Shown here: positions 1 through 7,023 of the stretch, piece after piece | How positions within the stretch are numbered: position 1 is the stretch's first letter | Layout of the letters: each line of letters opens with the position of its first letter | Assembly (NCBI GenBank): GCA_965221575.1 | Contig: CBDCSM010000011.1 | Location: forward strand, 1,116,001 to 1,180,000 | DNA from: JAPPHA01 sp965221575 | GTDB lineage: Bacteria > Pseudomonadota > Alphaproteobacteria > Rhodobacterales > Rhodobacteraceae | Reading direction: 5' to 3' | DNA: 64,000 nucleotides | Translations under genes and position numbers: made by a program | Notes under the pieces: generated by a model | What the model was told of the DNA's origin: nothing | What the model saw: only the letters and a program-made list of their open reading frames with translations | The model's database searches: none

Positions 1-48
1 CGGAAAGCGAGTTGTCAGCGCTTAGCGTACTATTTTACACTTATCCGG

Positions 49-376
49 ACAGACCCGATCAAGGTTCACTGCCTGGCGCTCGGTGGTTTCGATCTCACCA
101 GCGCGGCGGGTAAGCTCACCATGTACGTGATCAATGCGGTGGCGGAATTCGAGCGCGATCTCCTCATAGAGCGCACTCAGGCCGGCCTTCGCCGCGCCAT
201 GGCCGAGGGTAGGCATCCCCGGCCGGCCACACCGTCTTTCCGGCGAGGAGCGGCAGTCAGTACTCGAACTCCTCGCAACCGGCACCAGCGTCTCCCCGCT
301 CCCCCGTAAGTTCGACACCAGCCGCCATACTATCAGGCGCGTGAGGGATGGCGCTTCCTCACGGGGTCTGGAATGA
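49..376 (+). pseudogene. Serine resolvase/invertase fragment, 5'-truncated and frameshifted
   Basis: Reads as the middle and C-terminal parts of a small serine recombinase. In frame with the ATG at 121 the sequence gives KVHCLALGGFDLTSAAGK, then AVAEFERDLLIERTQAGL and AEGR, the usual block before the DNA-binding domain. After about 230 the frame is lost. The downstream half continues in another frame from about 254 to the TGA at 374-376 as VLELLATGTSVSPLPRKFD and then SRHTIRRVRDG, a helix-turn-helix tail. The catalytic N-terminal half (with the active serine) is absent; the similarity begins just after 48, so the left junction is probably a recombination break. Non-functional as it stands. 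The family call rests on recognisable motifs. Confidence 0.8.
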
Positions 377-535
377 ACCGGCCGCATGCCAAAAAAATGA
401 GAACTATATACCAAGGTGCCATTTGCCCGTTGGAAGCGGACATTATGTCTATCAATATCAGGGCCAATATTAGTATCGATAATCACTCCATTTCATGGGA
501 CAGCATGATGCCGCCAACGACCGCTTGCCCGAGGC

Positions 536-1291
536 TCACCAAGTTGTTGGCTTGGAGATCGGGGGTTGAACAATCGGATCCGGAAACTGTGCGGATTGCA
601 GCATCTGCCTCCGGATATGCCGTACATGACTGGCAACTTGGCGTAACGAGGGTGCCATCTGCCAACGACCAGGACACACGATGAATACCGGTTTGCCTCG
701 TTCGGCGGTTACCATGCGAATTGGTGTTACAAGGTCGGTATCATTCGAGATTACAGCAGCGGCCTCAAACCGCCCGGCCCAGGCGTCATTCAGGAGATGG
801 GCTGCAAGATTCACATCGGATCCCTTTTCTTCCATCGTGTGGAATTCAGCAATTACTGTATCCGGTGATGGGGTTCGCGGACCTTGCCGTTGTCGTCTTC
901 TGTAGGTGCCCACAGTAAGTGTTTGAGGATTTTGCCCTTCGACCCGGTGATCGCCGGCAGGCAACATCACCGGTTGTGGGACACAGATTTGTCTATTTGC
1001 GATGGGCAAATTGATAAGGGGCCGCCAAACTGTTTTGGCAAGAAAGTTGCCGAAATGAATCTCAACTCTTGGAAGTGTGCGAAGGGCGCTCAGATAAATA
1101 TTCTGTCGTCTAGGTGCATCGGGGTCCACGGCGCCGGAAACACGAGCTGTAAAGTAGAGAACCTTGTCCACCTTATATCCTTGGGGGAGAAAGAGATTGC
1201 TCAACTCGACGGGGTTGAGCCACTTGTATGGCGTGCCCTTCAGTGCGCCGTAGTACAGATTAAAGCCGTCAACATAGATACGAGTTTGCAT
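536..1291 (-). CDS. NYN-domain (PIN-like) protein
   Basis: 251-residue protein of the NYN/LabA-DUF88 group, which has a PIN-like nuclease fold and is thought to act on RNA. Visible hallmarks are the N-terminal RIYVDGFNLYYG (Asp8), the central EEKGSDVNLAAHLLNDAW and the later AAVISNDTDLVTPIR, which together supply the acidic metal-binding residues. The start at 1291 puts the YVDGFN strand at the very N terminus, as is normal; an in-frame ATG at 1312 would add seven residues. It stands alone, flanked by the resolvase remnant and by the intact insertion sequence about 120 bp upstream of its start. Its role in the cell is unknown. No signal peptide or membrane segment is seen. Confidence 0.8.
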   Translation of the reverse strand: MQTRIYVDGFNLYYGALKGTPYKWLNPVELSNLFLPQGYKVDKVLYFTARVSGAVDPDAPRRQNIYLSALRTLPRVEIHFGNFLAKTVWRPLINLPIANRQICVPQPVMLPAGDHRVEGQNPQTLTVGTYRRRQRQGPRTPSPDTVIAEFHTMEEKGSDVNLAAHLLNDAWAGRFEAAAVISNDTDLVTPIRMVTAERGKPVFIVCPGRWQMAPSLRQVASHVRHIRRQMLQSAQFPDPIVQPPISKPTTW

Positions 1292-1409
1292 GTGGGCTTT
1301 CAAAATGAGCAAGGGCCGACCTTTTGGGTCAGCCCTGAGCCGTACAGCACGCTGTCGGCGGGTAATTGATGTAGATTTAAACCCTAGAACTTAGATTTGC
1401 AACATCAAT

Positions 1410-1418
1410 TCCCAAACC
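1410..1418. repeat. Target-site duplication, left copy
   Basis: TCCCAAACC lies directly left of the insertion sequence and is repeated exactly at 3126-3134 on its right side. A 9-bp direct repeat abutting both inverted repeats is the footprint of transposition. Confidence 0.85.
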
Positions 1419-3125
1419 GGGTGTAGCCCAATTTGTTGTCAGGCGACGACGGCCTGCCTTGCGTGCCAGTCGAGGAAGTCGGGCAGCCTGAAGTTCATGA
1501 CGCAGCTTTTGAGCGCCAGCATTGCGTTGGCGCCTGTCTCCGACCAGCGGGTGCCAGGGCACTTCAATCGGAGTCCGTACCGCTTGCAGCCACTTTCCAC
1601 GACCCCCGATCCAATCTGCATGCCCTGGTCGCGGTATCGGTCGTAGCGCATCCGTTCGATGTTGTTCCGATAGTAGCGGCAGCACGCCTCCACTTCTTTG
1701 TACCTGCCGCTGAAGGGCTCGAGCTCCCGGATCACCTTGGCAGCCCGGCCCGCCTCAAGGTCCGCCTTGATCCTTTCGAACCGCCGGTCCCGCTCCGCCT
1801 TGTCCGGAAAAATCGCCTTCACCGCGTCGCTGGCGTATTCGAGGGCATGGAAAATATCGAGCACGAAAGTGACCTTCCCGCCCCCGAACAACTCCGCGCA
1901 GGTGTTCGGTATCCATTCGGCGCCGTCCGAGATGACGACGAGGTCTTCGACGCCGTGCAGGCCGCGGCACAGCGCCTCGCGGTCAAGGCGCATGGCGAAA
2001 TCGGAGGGATCCCGGCTTCCCGGCGCCGCCGCCGCACTGTCGATGAGGCAACTGAACGTCTCGCTGCCCTTGTCCTTCAGTGCCGCGCCGGTCTCCGGAT
2101 CCCGCCCCTCGGCAGTGTAGATGACCGCCAGCTTGGCTTCCCGGGTCTTCGCGCTTCCGTCCTCCTGCTTGCCGGCAATGCCTGCGACGTCATCCTTCCG
2201 CATCGGCACCCCGGTCCCGTCGATGGCAAGATACATCCGTGATTCCAGGGGGTTGTCTTCCACGACCTCCTCCTGTTCGAACCGGAGAACCTCCGCGCCG
2301 AGCGCCAGGGACCAGCGCTGCAGCGAGCTCGAGGACGCGGTCACCCCGGCAAGGTTCGCGATGTGGCGGCTCGCCGCATCGAAGCTCATCATCGGCGTCG
2401 TCTCGGCCATGACGCTCAACATCCCCGGCGTGAGCGTGTCACCTTCCAGGCCCAGCGCACGGTCAAGCGGAAACAACCCAGTGCCGCACGATCGGCAATG
2501 ATAATAGCTGCGCTCAACCTCGACCCGGCCAAGCCGGGTGAGCCAGGCTTTTCTCTTTCTCGCCTGGCGCCGGCACATGGGCTTGCCACAACGCGCGCAT
2601 TCCGGCGGCGGCAGAGCCGCGTCAAGCTGTTCGAACAGAATCTTCAGCGCCGTCGCGCCACCACCGAGAGAACTGTCGCGAAGGACCCGCTCCACGCTGT
2701 CCAGGTCCGGAGTACCAGACGCGAGGTCCGCCGCCAGTTTCGGAAGCTGCGGACCGAACTCCGCCGACACAGCCCCGAGCAATGCAGGAAGCGGCCCGCC
2801 AACCGGCCCGAAACCCGCCAGAGGCAACTCGTCCTCCGTGATGTCGCAGCTCCGCACCTCGCCGCCTTCCAGCCAGTAACGGGTGTGGCCGCCCTCGTGC
2901 GCGCGCAGCACCGCCGCGCCTTCCTCCCCCAGGCCTTCCAGATACGCCACCGTGTCCGGATGTCTGTGCCCGCAATTCCCTTTGACCTTCGCCATGATCA
3001 GCGCTCCCTGCCTCGTTGCCTCTGCAAGCGCGCCACCCGCCGGTTTCCCCGGCCGTGTTCGGACACGCCGCAAAGCCAGCGTAGCAAATGTGAATCGCAA
3101 TCATCAACCAAATTGGGCTACACCC
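1419..3125 (-). mobile_element. Intact ISKra4-type insertion sequence, 1707 bp
   Basis: The element is bounded by perfect 17-bp terminal inverted repeats: GGGTGTAGCCCAATTTG at 1419-1435 and its reverse complement at 3109-3125. The 9-bp direct repeats 1410-1418 and 3126-3134 flank it. It carries a single uninterrupted transposase gene on the minus strand whose stop codon lies a few bases inside the left repeat. The exact repeats and open reading frame indicate a recent, potentially active insertion. Family assignment rests on the transposase sequence. Confidence 0.9.
1439..2995 (-). CDS. ISKra4-family transposase
   Basis: 518-residue transposase. It contains a zinc-ribbon-like CARCGKP...YYHCRSCGTGLFPLD stretch (about residues 130-180), an acidic catalytic core with YLAIDGTGVPM and DLVVISDGAEWI, then FVLDIFHALEY, and the characteristic C-terminal block IGSGVVESGCKRYGLRLK with RWSETGANAMLALKS. 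These are typical of ISKra4-group DDE transposases. The chosen ATG at 2995 has a GGGAG ribosome-binding site about 11 bases upstream; the frame is open further to 3100, but that extension is rich in Arg/Ala and has no clear start signal. No frameshift or stop is seen, so the product is probably functional. Confidence 0.88.
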   Translation of the reverse strand: MAKVKGNCGHRHPDTVAYLEGLGEEGAAVLRAHEGGHTRYWLEGGEVRSCDITEDELPLAGFGPVGGPLPALLGAVSAEFGPQLPKLAADLASGTPDLDSVERVLRDSSLGGGATALKILFEQLDAALPPPECARCGKPMCRRQARKRKAWLTRLGRVEVERSYYHCRSCGTGLFPLDRALGLEGDTLTPGMLSVMAETTPMMSFDAASRHIANLAGVTASSSSLQRWSLALGAEVLRFEQEEVVEDNPLESRMYLAIDGTGVPMRKDDVAGIAGKQEDGSAKTREAKLAVIYTAEGRDPETGAALKDKGSETFSCLIDSAAAAPGSRDPSDFAMRLDREALCRGLHGVEDLVVISDGAEWIPNTCAELFGGGKVTFVLDIFHALEYASDAVKAIFPDKAERDRRFERIKADLEAGRAAKVIRELEPFSGRYKEVEACCRYYRNNIERMRYDRYRDQGMQIGSGVVESGCKRYGLRLKCPGTRWSETGANAMLALKSCVMNFRLPDFLDWHARQAVVA

Positions 3126-3134
3126 TCCCAAACC
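3126..3134. repeat. Target-site duplication, right copy
   Basis: TCCCAAACC, identical to 1410-1418, directly abuts the right inverted repeat of the insertion sequence. Confidence 0.85.
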
Positions 3135-3204
3135 TAAATGGCAGGGGTTCGGAGATGGAAAACTTTTCCGTGGAAGTGTGGAGTGCAGATTCCGATGGAA
3201 ATGA

Positions 3205-3255
3205 ACGGGATGCCGACGTGCGCAACCGCGATCACATCGAATGCAAAGCTCACTT
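3205..3255. repeat. Dispersed repeat R3, copy a
   Basis: This 51-bp segment matches 5041-5091 in the same orientation with three differences. Read on the minus strand both copies encode VS-x-AFDVIAVAHVG-x-P, with the differences being synonymous or conservative, so it may be a piece of a protein gene carried by mobile DNA. It ends two bases before repeat R1a. Confidence 0.75.
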
Positions 3256-3256
3256 T

Positions 3257-3362
3257 CTGATTTCAACGGTTTTCGTTTGATTGTTGATTTCGAGGTCTTT
3301 CAAGCCGTTGAATGAACGTGTCTTTTTCTGTCGCCGCTCGAGATGGCCGTTGTAGTGCCTAA
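3257..3362. repeat. Dispersed repeat R1, copy a
   Basis: This roughly 106-bp segment matches 4647-4751 at about 85% identity, including the shared core TTGAATGAACGTGT and the end GTGCCTAA. It lies 48 bp upstream of an ATG whose first residues resemble an IS1634-type transposase start, so it is probably the leader or terminal part of an insertion sequence. Confidence 0.75.
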
Positions 3363-3410
3363 ACGCCCCTTCGCATTAACGATCGCCCCGCCGTCCCCTA
3401 TCGTCCCACC

Positions 3411-3644
3411 ATGTTCATCCGCGTCAAGACATCCCCGAACTCCTCAAGGAAATTGGTCCAGATCGTCGAGTCCTTCCGTGGCGGACGACCTCCGAGGATC
3501 GATATGGACGCAATCAGGCATCGAATTGCCGACGGGCAGTCACCGACCAGGATCGCCCGCGAGATGGGGGTCTCGCGCGGAACCGTGTACAAGGCCATAG
3601 GCAACGTGGTTGGAGAGCAAGACAACGCCGGTCAAAGCCTGTGA
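3411..3644 (+). pseudogene. Chimeric ORF: transposase N-terminus joined to resolvase C-terminus
   Basis: 77-residue frame. The first about 22 residues, MFIRVKTSPNSSRKLVQIVE, resemble the N-terminus of IS1634/IS4-superfamily transposases. From about residue 24 the sequence switches to GGRPPRIDMDAIRHRIADG and then TRIAREMGVSRGTVYKAI, the helix-turn-helix tail of a serine resolvase. Neither half is complete. The most economical reading is that two mobile-element remnants were joined at about 3478. It could express a small DNA-binding peptide, but no clear ribosome-binding site is seen and it is treated as a relic. Confidence 0.6.
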
Positions 3645-3926
3645 ACAGTCCGGGAAATCCCGCCCCATGAATGTCAAAAAACCCGCGATTTGTTCACCGT
3701 GTGTTCTTCAAGATGTCCATATATGCAGCTTGGGTCCGTTTAGGCCGTGAAGGTGGCGGCCGACAAAATAGGATGGCCGAATCGGATTCAGCGACATTCC
3801 GACGCATGCAATCGTCCTGGTTTCACCAAGAATCTTTTTCAGAAGCGCATCGGACGGGGTCCCGGTCATGTCTGTCCGATTTCCGTGCCACGGCGAGCGC
3901 CATCACGGTCTTGGCCCAAGGGGAGA

Positions 3927-4382
3927 TTACTCCAGCACGCCCGGCCAGTTGTCGTCGCCTTTTTGAATGTTGCCCTTGATGTCGCCAGACCAGAGTGACC
4001 GCACGATCTTGTTGTAGTTGAGATACAGCTTGTCGCCGTGAATCGCCCAGGCATCCGGATCCGTGGACGCGGTATGGTTCAGCGAAACGGCGTAGGCGCA
4101 ATAGCCACCGTATTGTGGTGCGTAGGTTTCAGGATCTGCCTCAAACGTCGCCAGGTTCTCGGCGCTGGCAAACCTCCAGGTCGCATCGTTCCAGATCAGC
4201 GTGTGGTCGTCGCTCCCCTCTACGGGCTTACGATCGGAAAAGTAGGCCACCGGGTCGTACCCATTGATGGCAAACCCACCGTTTGAAAATACCAAAGGCT
4301 GGGAAGCCGCTGCCGGATTGCCGGCGGTCAACGCCACGCCTGTAGCTGTGGCAAGCAAGAAAATGTGCCGGCGTGTCAACAT
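3927..4382 (-). CDS. Exported YHS-domain protein
   Basis: 151-residue protein with a Sec-type signal peptide (MLTRRHIFLLATATGVALTA, cleavage likely after AAA at about residue 26) and a YHS domain. The domain includes FAINGYDPVAYF, then DATWRFASAENLATFEADP and YAPQYGGYCAYAVS, the usual strand-helix pattern of periplasmic YHS proteins often linked to metal or copper handling. The start at 4382 is supported by GGAGG seven bases upstream; an upstream ATG at 4418 would hide the signal peptide. It is monocistronic among mobile-element debris. The metal ligand, if any, cannot be judged from sequence. Confidence 0.85.
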   Translation of the reverse strand: MLTRRHIFLLATATGVALTAGNPAAASQPLVFSNGGFAINGYDPVAYFSDRKPVEGSDDHTLIWNDATWRFASAENLATFEADPETYAPQYGGYCAYAVSLNHTASTDPDAWAIHGDKLYLNYNKIVRSLWSGDIKGNIQKGDDNWPGVLE

Positions 4383-4646
4383 GAGGATGCCTCCGTTTCG
4401 ATCTGAATGGTTCGGCAATCCTGATTCTAATTCGATTCCATCGGATTTCCAGCGCGATAGCGAAAACGCGATGAGCCTTCGGCCTTTGAGGTGCCGGAGA
4501 CGAACGTCTCCATGAATAGCGAAGTTTCCTGCTTCACCGGCCGTCGCCGGTGCTTCAGTCCTGGAGCTTGACCCAAAAGTGCGCGGCCCCGCGAAATGTG
4601 GAATTCCGAGTCAGGTTTCAACGACAAACAAGGAGGTCCACATGTC

Positions 4647-4751
4647 CTGACTTCGACGGTTTTTGTTTGATTGTTCATTTCGGGGTCTTTCAAGTCGTTG
4701 AATGAACGTGTTTTTTTTGTCACTGCCCGAGAAAGCCTTTGTCGTGCCTAA
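4647..4751. repeat. Dispersed repeat R1, copy b
   Basis: Second copy of the R1 segment (see 3257-3362), about 85% identical. Here the similarity stops right after GTGCCTAA and no transposase start follows. R2 copy a lies 100 bp further on, so 4647-4897 may be a miniature, internally deleted element. Confidence 0.75.
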
Positions 4752-4851
4752 TCCAAAATGTGAATCACTGAAAATCAATGCGTTGTGCAAAAAATCCGTC
4801 GAAGTCAGGGGGATTCTGGGTGGTTCGTCGCGTTTTCTCCCTTTTGTTTTG

Positions 4852-4897
4852 ATCTTGTTGTTTCCGTCCTTTTGTATCAGTGCCCTGTTGTCGCCGA
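4852..4897. repeat. Dispersed repeat R2, copy a
   Basis: 46-bp segment that recurs at 39322-39367 in the same orientation with three mismatches. The exactly shared core includes TTTCCGTCCTTTTGTATCAG and CCCTGTTGTCGCCGA. Its sharp right edge at both places suggests the terminus of a mobile element. Confidence 0.8.
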
Positions 4898-4936
4898 ATT
4901 CCAATTGTCACCTTTGCAGAGGATCGAGCAGAGGCA

Positions 4937-5101
4937 CTAACGTAAGCGGTTCACCCGTGCTTCGTCGACAGCAGCTGTTGGACACAGCTCGTGGGTGGGA
5001 CACTCAATCTTGATCAGATTGTCGCCGTCGAAATTCTCTGACGGGACGCCGACGTGCGCAACCGCGATCACATCGAACGCAATGCTCACTTCGTTCGCCA
5101 T
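4937..5101 (-). CDS. Small unrecognised ORF containing repeat R3
   Basis: A 54-residue frame starting MANEVSIAFDVIAVAHVG. Its first 20 codons overlap the repeat R3b (5041-5091), and the amino-acid sequence is better conserved than the DNA relative to the copy at 3205-3255. The remainder continues with ECPTHELCPTAAVDEARVN. No family is recognised. It may be a fragment of a gene carried or cut by mobile elements, and the coding call is weak. Confidence 0.3.
   Translation of the reverse strand: MANEVSIAFDVIAVAHVGVPSENFDGDNLIKIECPTHELCPTAAVDEARVNRLR
5041..5091. repeat. Dispersed repeat R3, copy b
   Basis: Matches 3205-3255 with 48 of 51 bases identical in the same orientation. It lies within a region (4383-5248) that otherwise holds only repeats and no convincing gene. 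Confidence 0.75.
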
Positions 5102-5248
5102 ACACTTATCCGGCCAGTGTGGGGTCGTCATTGATCTCGCTGGATTTCGCAAGTTGTTATGCGCGGTTTCTTGCGAGAGGTTGGAATGACACCAATACGC
5201 TTCACCCATGTCTTGCAGTAGTCTGCTCTGATCCCTTGATCGACGAAT

Positions 5249-5386
5249 TCATGGACCCTTGACAGGCGGAAACACCTGGCGGGCGATTAGGCCAAATGCC
5301 CAACGGAGGAAGAATGACAGACCCAGGTACGTGAGTGTGGGCGTAAAGATTATTTCAAAGTCACGAAATGTCCTGCTTTGCAACAT
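5249..5386 (-). pseudogene. Possible C-terminal fragment of a polar amino-acid ABC permease
   Basis: The 45-codon frame ending at 5249 reads SRTFRDFEIIFTPTLTYLGL followed by a hydrophobic stretch and LIARQ. This pattern (S/T-R-F-x-x-FE-hydrophobic helix-R) resembles the last transmembrane helix of His/Glu/Gln-type ABC permeases. It is cut off 15 bp before the left inverted repeat of the defective insertion sequence at 5401. No other permease part is visible on the far side of that element. The identification is tentative. Confidence 0.35.
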
Positions 5387-5400
5387 TTTCCTTACGTAAG

Positions 5401-5908
5401 GGGTGCGGCCCAAATTTGTAGGGAATTTTCGGAAATCCTTTTGCCAGGTGATTTGTGATGTGTACGTTTTCGCGTGAGACGGTGCATGTCGAGGCCCGGG
5501 ACGTGCCGTCGAACAACAACGACACGGGCCGCGGGGCAGAGAGCGGATGGCACACGGGAATGATGTTGAACGGTACTGGGACCGGGCTGTTGAGAGGCGG
5601 CTGATCGCCGAGCATGCACCGTTCGCGGATCGTTTCGAAGCGGTCATGGAGTTCGTACGGTACTGCCGGTCGAACCTGCACCGGATGTGCCAAGACGAAT
5701 ATCGGTGTCGCGGGCTGCCCGTGGGGTCCGGAGTCATCAAGGGCGGCTGCAAACACATCAATGCCGATCGCCTCAAGAAGAGCGGCAGTCGCTGGTCGGT
5801 TGCAGGCGCTGACGGAATCATGGCCATCCTGTGCTGCCGACTGAACAATTGGACCGCCGATTTCTTCGAATGGTGCGCAGCCACCTGAAAAAAATCTGGG
5901 CCGCACCC
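5401..5908 (+). mobile_element. Internally deleted ISKra4-type element, 508 bp
   Basis: It is bounded by near-perfect inverted repeats: GGGTGCGGCCCAAATTT at 5401-5417 and its complement at 5892-5908 with one mismatch. These are close relatives of the repeats of the intact element at 1419-3125 but not identical, so this is a related, different element. Only the 3' part of the transposase remains. No clear target duplication flanks it, which fits an old insertion. Confidence 0.8.
5547..5888 (+). pseudogene. ISKra4-family transposase, C-terminal fragment
   Basis: 113-residue frame ending three bases inside the right inverted repeat. It contains GLPVGSGVIKGGCKHINADR and SGSRWSVAGADGIMAI, matching the C-terminal block of ISKra4 transposases (compare GSGVVESGCK and RWSETGANAML in the intact element at 1439-2995). 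The catalytic N-terminal two thirds are missing, so it cannot be active alone. Its ends could be mobilised in trans only by a closely related enzyme. Confidence 0.8.
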
Positions 5909-6009
5909 TCTCCGATGCTCTCGCATCCGGATCGGGTTATTCCAGCACGCCGCACTTAACAGTCGCCCGATGAAAGGCAAATTGTAGTTCCAAGGCGGGG
6001 AGTAGCTGT

Positions 6010-7023
6010 TTACGCCGGCGCCAGAAGTCCCAGTTCAAGCTGGCCGGCAAAGTGGCAAGCAGCAAGGTGACCGTCACCGGCGGGCTGCACTAGTGGACGC
6101 TCTCGCCGACATATGTCCTGCGCAAACTGGCAGCGAGGTTGGAGCAGGCAGCCTTTTGGTGGATTGATTGGACTGGGAATATAGCCCTTCAGTTTCACGC
6201 GTGCTTCATGGCTGCTGCTGCCGCGTCGAGGGAGCGCATCAACAAGCGCTCGCGAATAGGGGTGTGCCGGCGCGCGAAAGATCTTGCGCGTGTTGCCGGT
6301 TTCAACAACATGCCCCAGGTACATGACCAACACGTCGTCCGAAATGAATTCCACCACGCCCAGATCGTGCGAGATGAAGAGCATGGACAAATCCAGTTGG
6401 CGCCGCAATTCCGCCAATAGGTCAAGGATCTGGCATTGAATTGAAACATCAAGCGCCGAGGTCGGCTCATCGGCAATGATGAGACTTGGCTCAACTGCGA
6501 GGGCTCGTGCAATCGATATTCGCTGTCTCTGCCCGCCTGAGAATTCGTGTGGGTAGCGCATGGATTGTGACGCGGCAATTCCCGTCATGCCCAGCAACTG
6601 CAGTGCGCGACGGTCACGTTGCGACTTGTCATGCAGCCCAAATATGTCCATCGGCCTGCGTACGATTTCCAGAGCCGTGGCTTTTGGATTCAGGGAGGCG
6701 TATGGATTCTGAAAGATGTACTGAATTTCCTTGCGAAGCGCTCCATCTTTCCATGCCGCAGCATGAGAAATGTCCTGGCCGCGGAAATAGATCCGACCGT
6801 GAACAGGATTGATCAGCCGTACAATTGATCTGCCCAATGTTGTCTTGCCGCAGCCGCTCTCGCCGACAACAGCCAGGGTCTTCCCCTTTTGTATCGAGAA
6901 ACTCACTCCATCTACAGCGCGAACATACTGTGGCTTCTTTCGGGCAATGATGTCGGGCACCGATTGCTTCAGAGGGAAGTGGACCTTCAGATTGTCCACG
7001 CGAAGCAGCACACTATCTTCCAC
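6010..7023 (-). CDS. Oligopeptide/dipeptide ABC importer, ATP-binding protein (OppF/DppF type)
   Basis: 337-residue ATPase that would power peptide-type uptake from the cytoplasmic face. Walker A is GESGCGKTTLGRS, the signature is FSGGQRQRISIARAL, Walker B is LIIADEPTSALD, and the H-loop lies in LFISHDLGVV. The C-terminus holds the cysteine-containing tail of this subfamily (GCLLQPRCQFAQDIC), which in relatives binds an Fe-S cluster. The GTG start at 7023 overlaps the end of the partner ATPase gene by 11 bp and is preceded by GGAG, indicating translational coupling. Last gene of the operon. Substrate specificity is set elsewhere and is unknown. Confidence 0.93.
   Translation of the reverse strand: MEDSVLLRVDNLKVHFPLKQSVPDIIARKKPQYVRAVDGVSFSIQKGKTLAVVGESGCGKTTLGRSIVRLINPVHGRIYFRGQDISHAAAWKDGALRKEIQYIFQNPYASLNPKATALEIVRRPMDIFGLHDKSQRDRRALQLLGMTGIAASQSMRYPHEFSGGQRQRISIARALAVEPSLIIADEPTSALDVSIQCQILDLLAELRRQLDLSMLFISHDLGVVEFISDDVLVMYLGHVVETGNTRKIFRAPAHPYSRALVDALPRRGSSSHEARVKLKGYIPSPINPPKGCLLQPRCQFAQDICRRERPLVQPAGDGHLAACHFAGQLELGLLAPA

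Noticed and set aside
5249..5980. Full-length minus-strand frame across the defective IS
   Set aside because: Only its last about 45 codons look like a protein fragment. The rest is the reverse of the transposase remnant and the inverted repeats.
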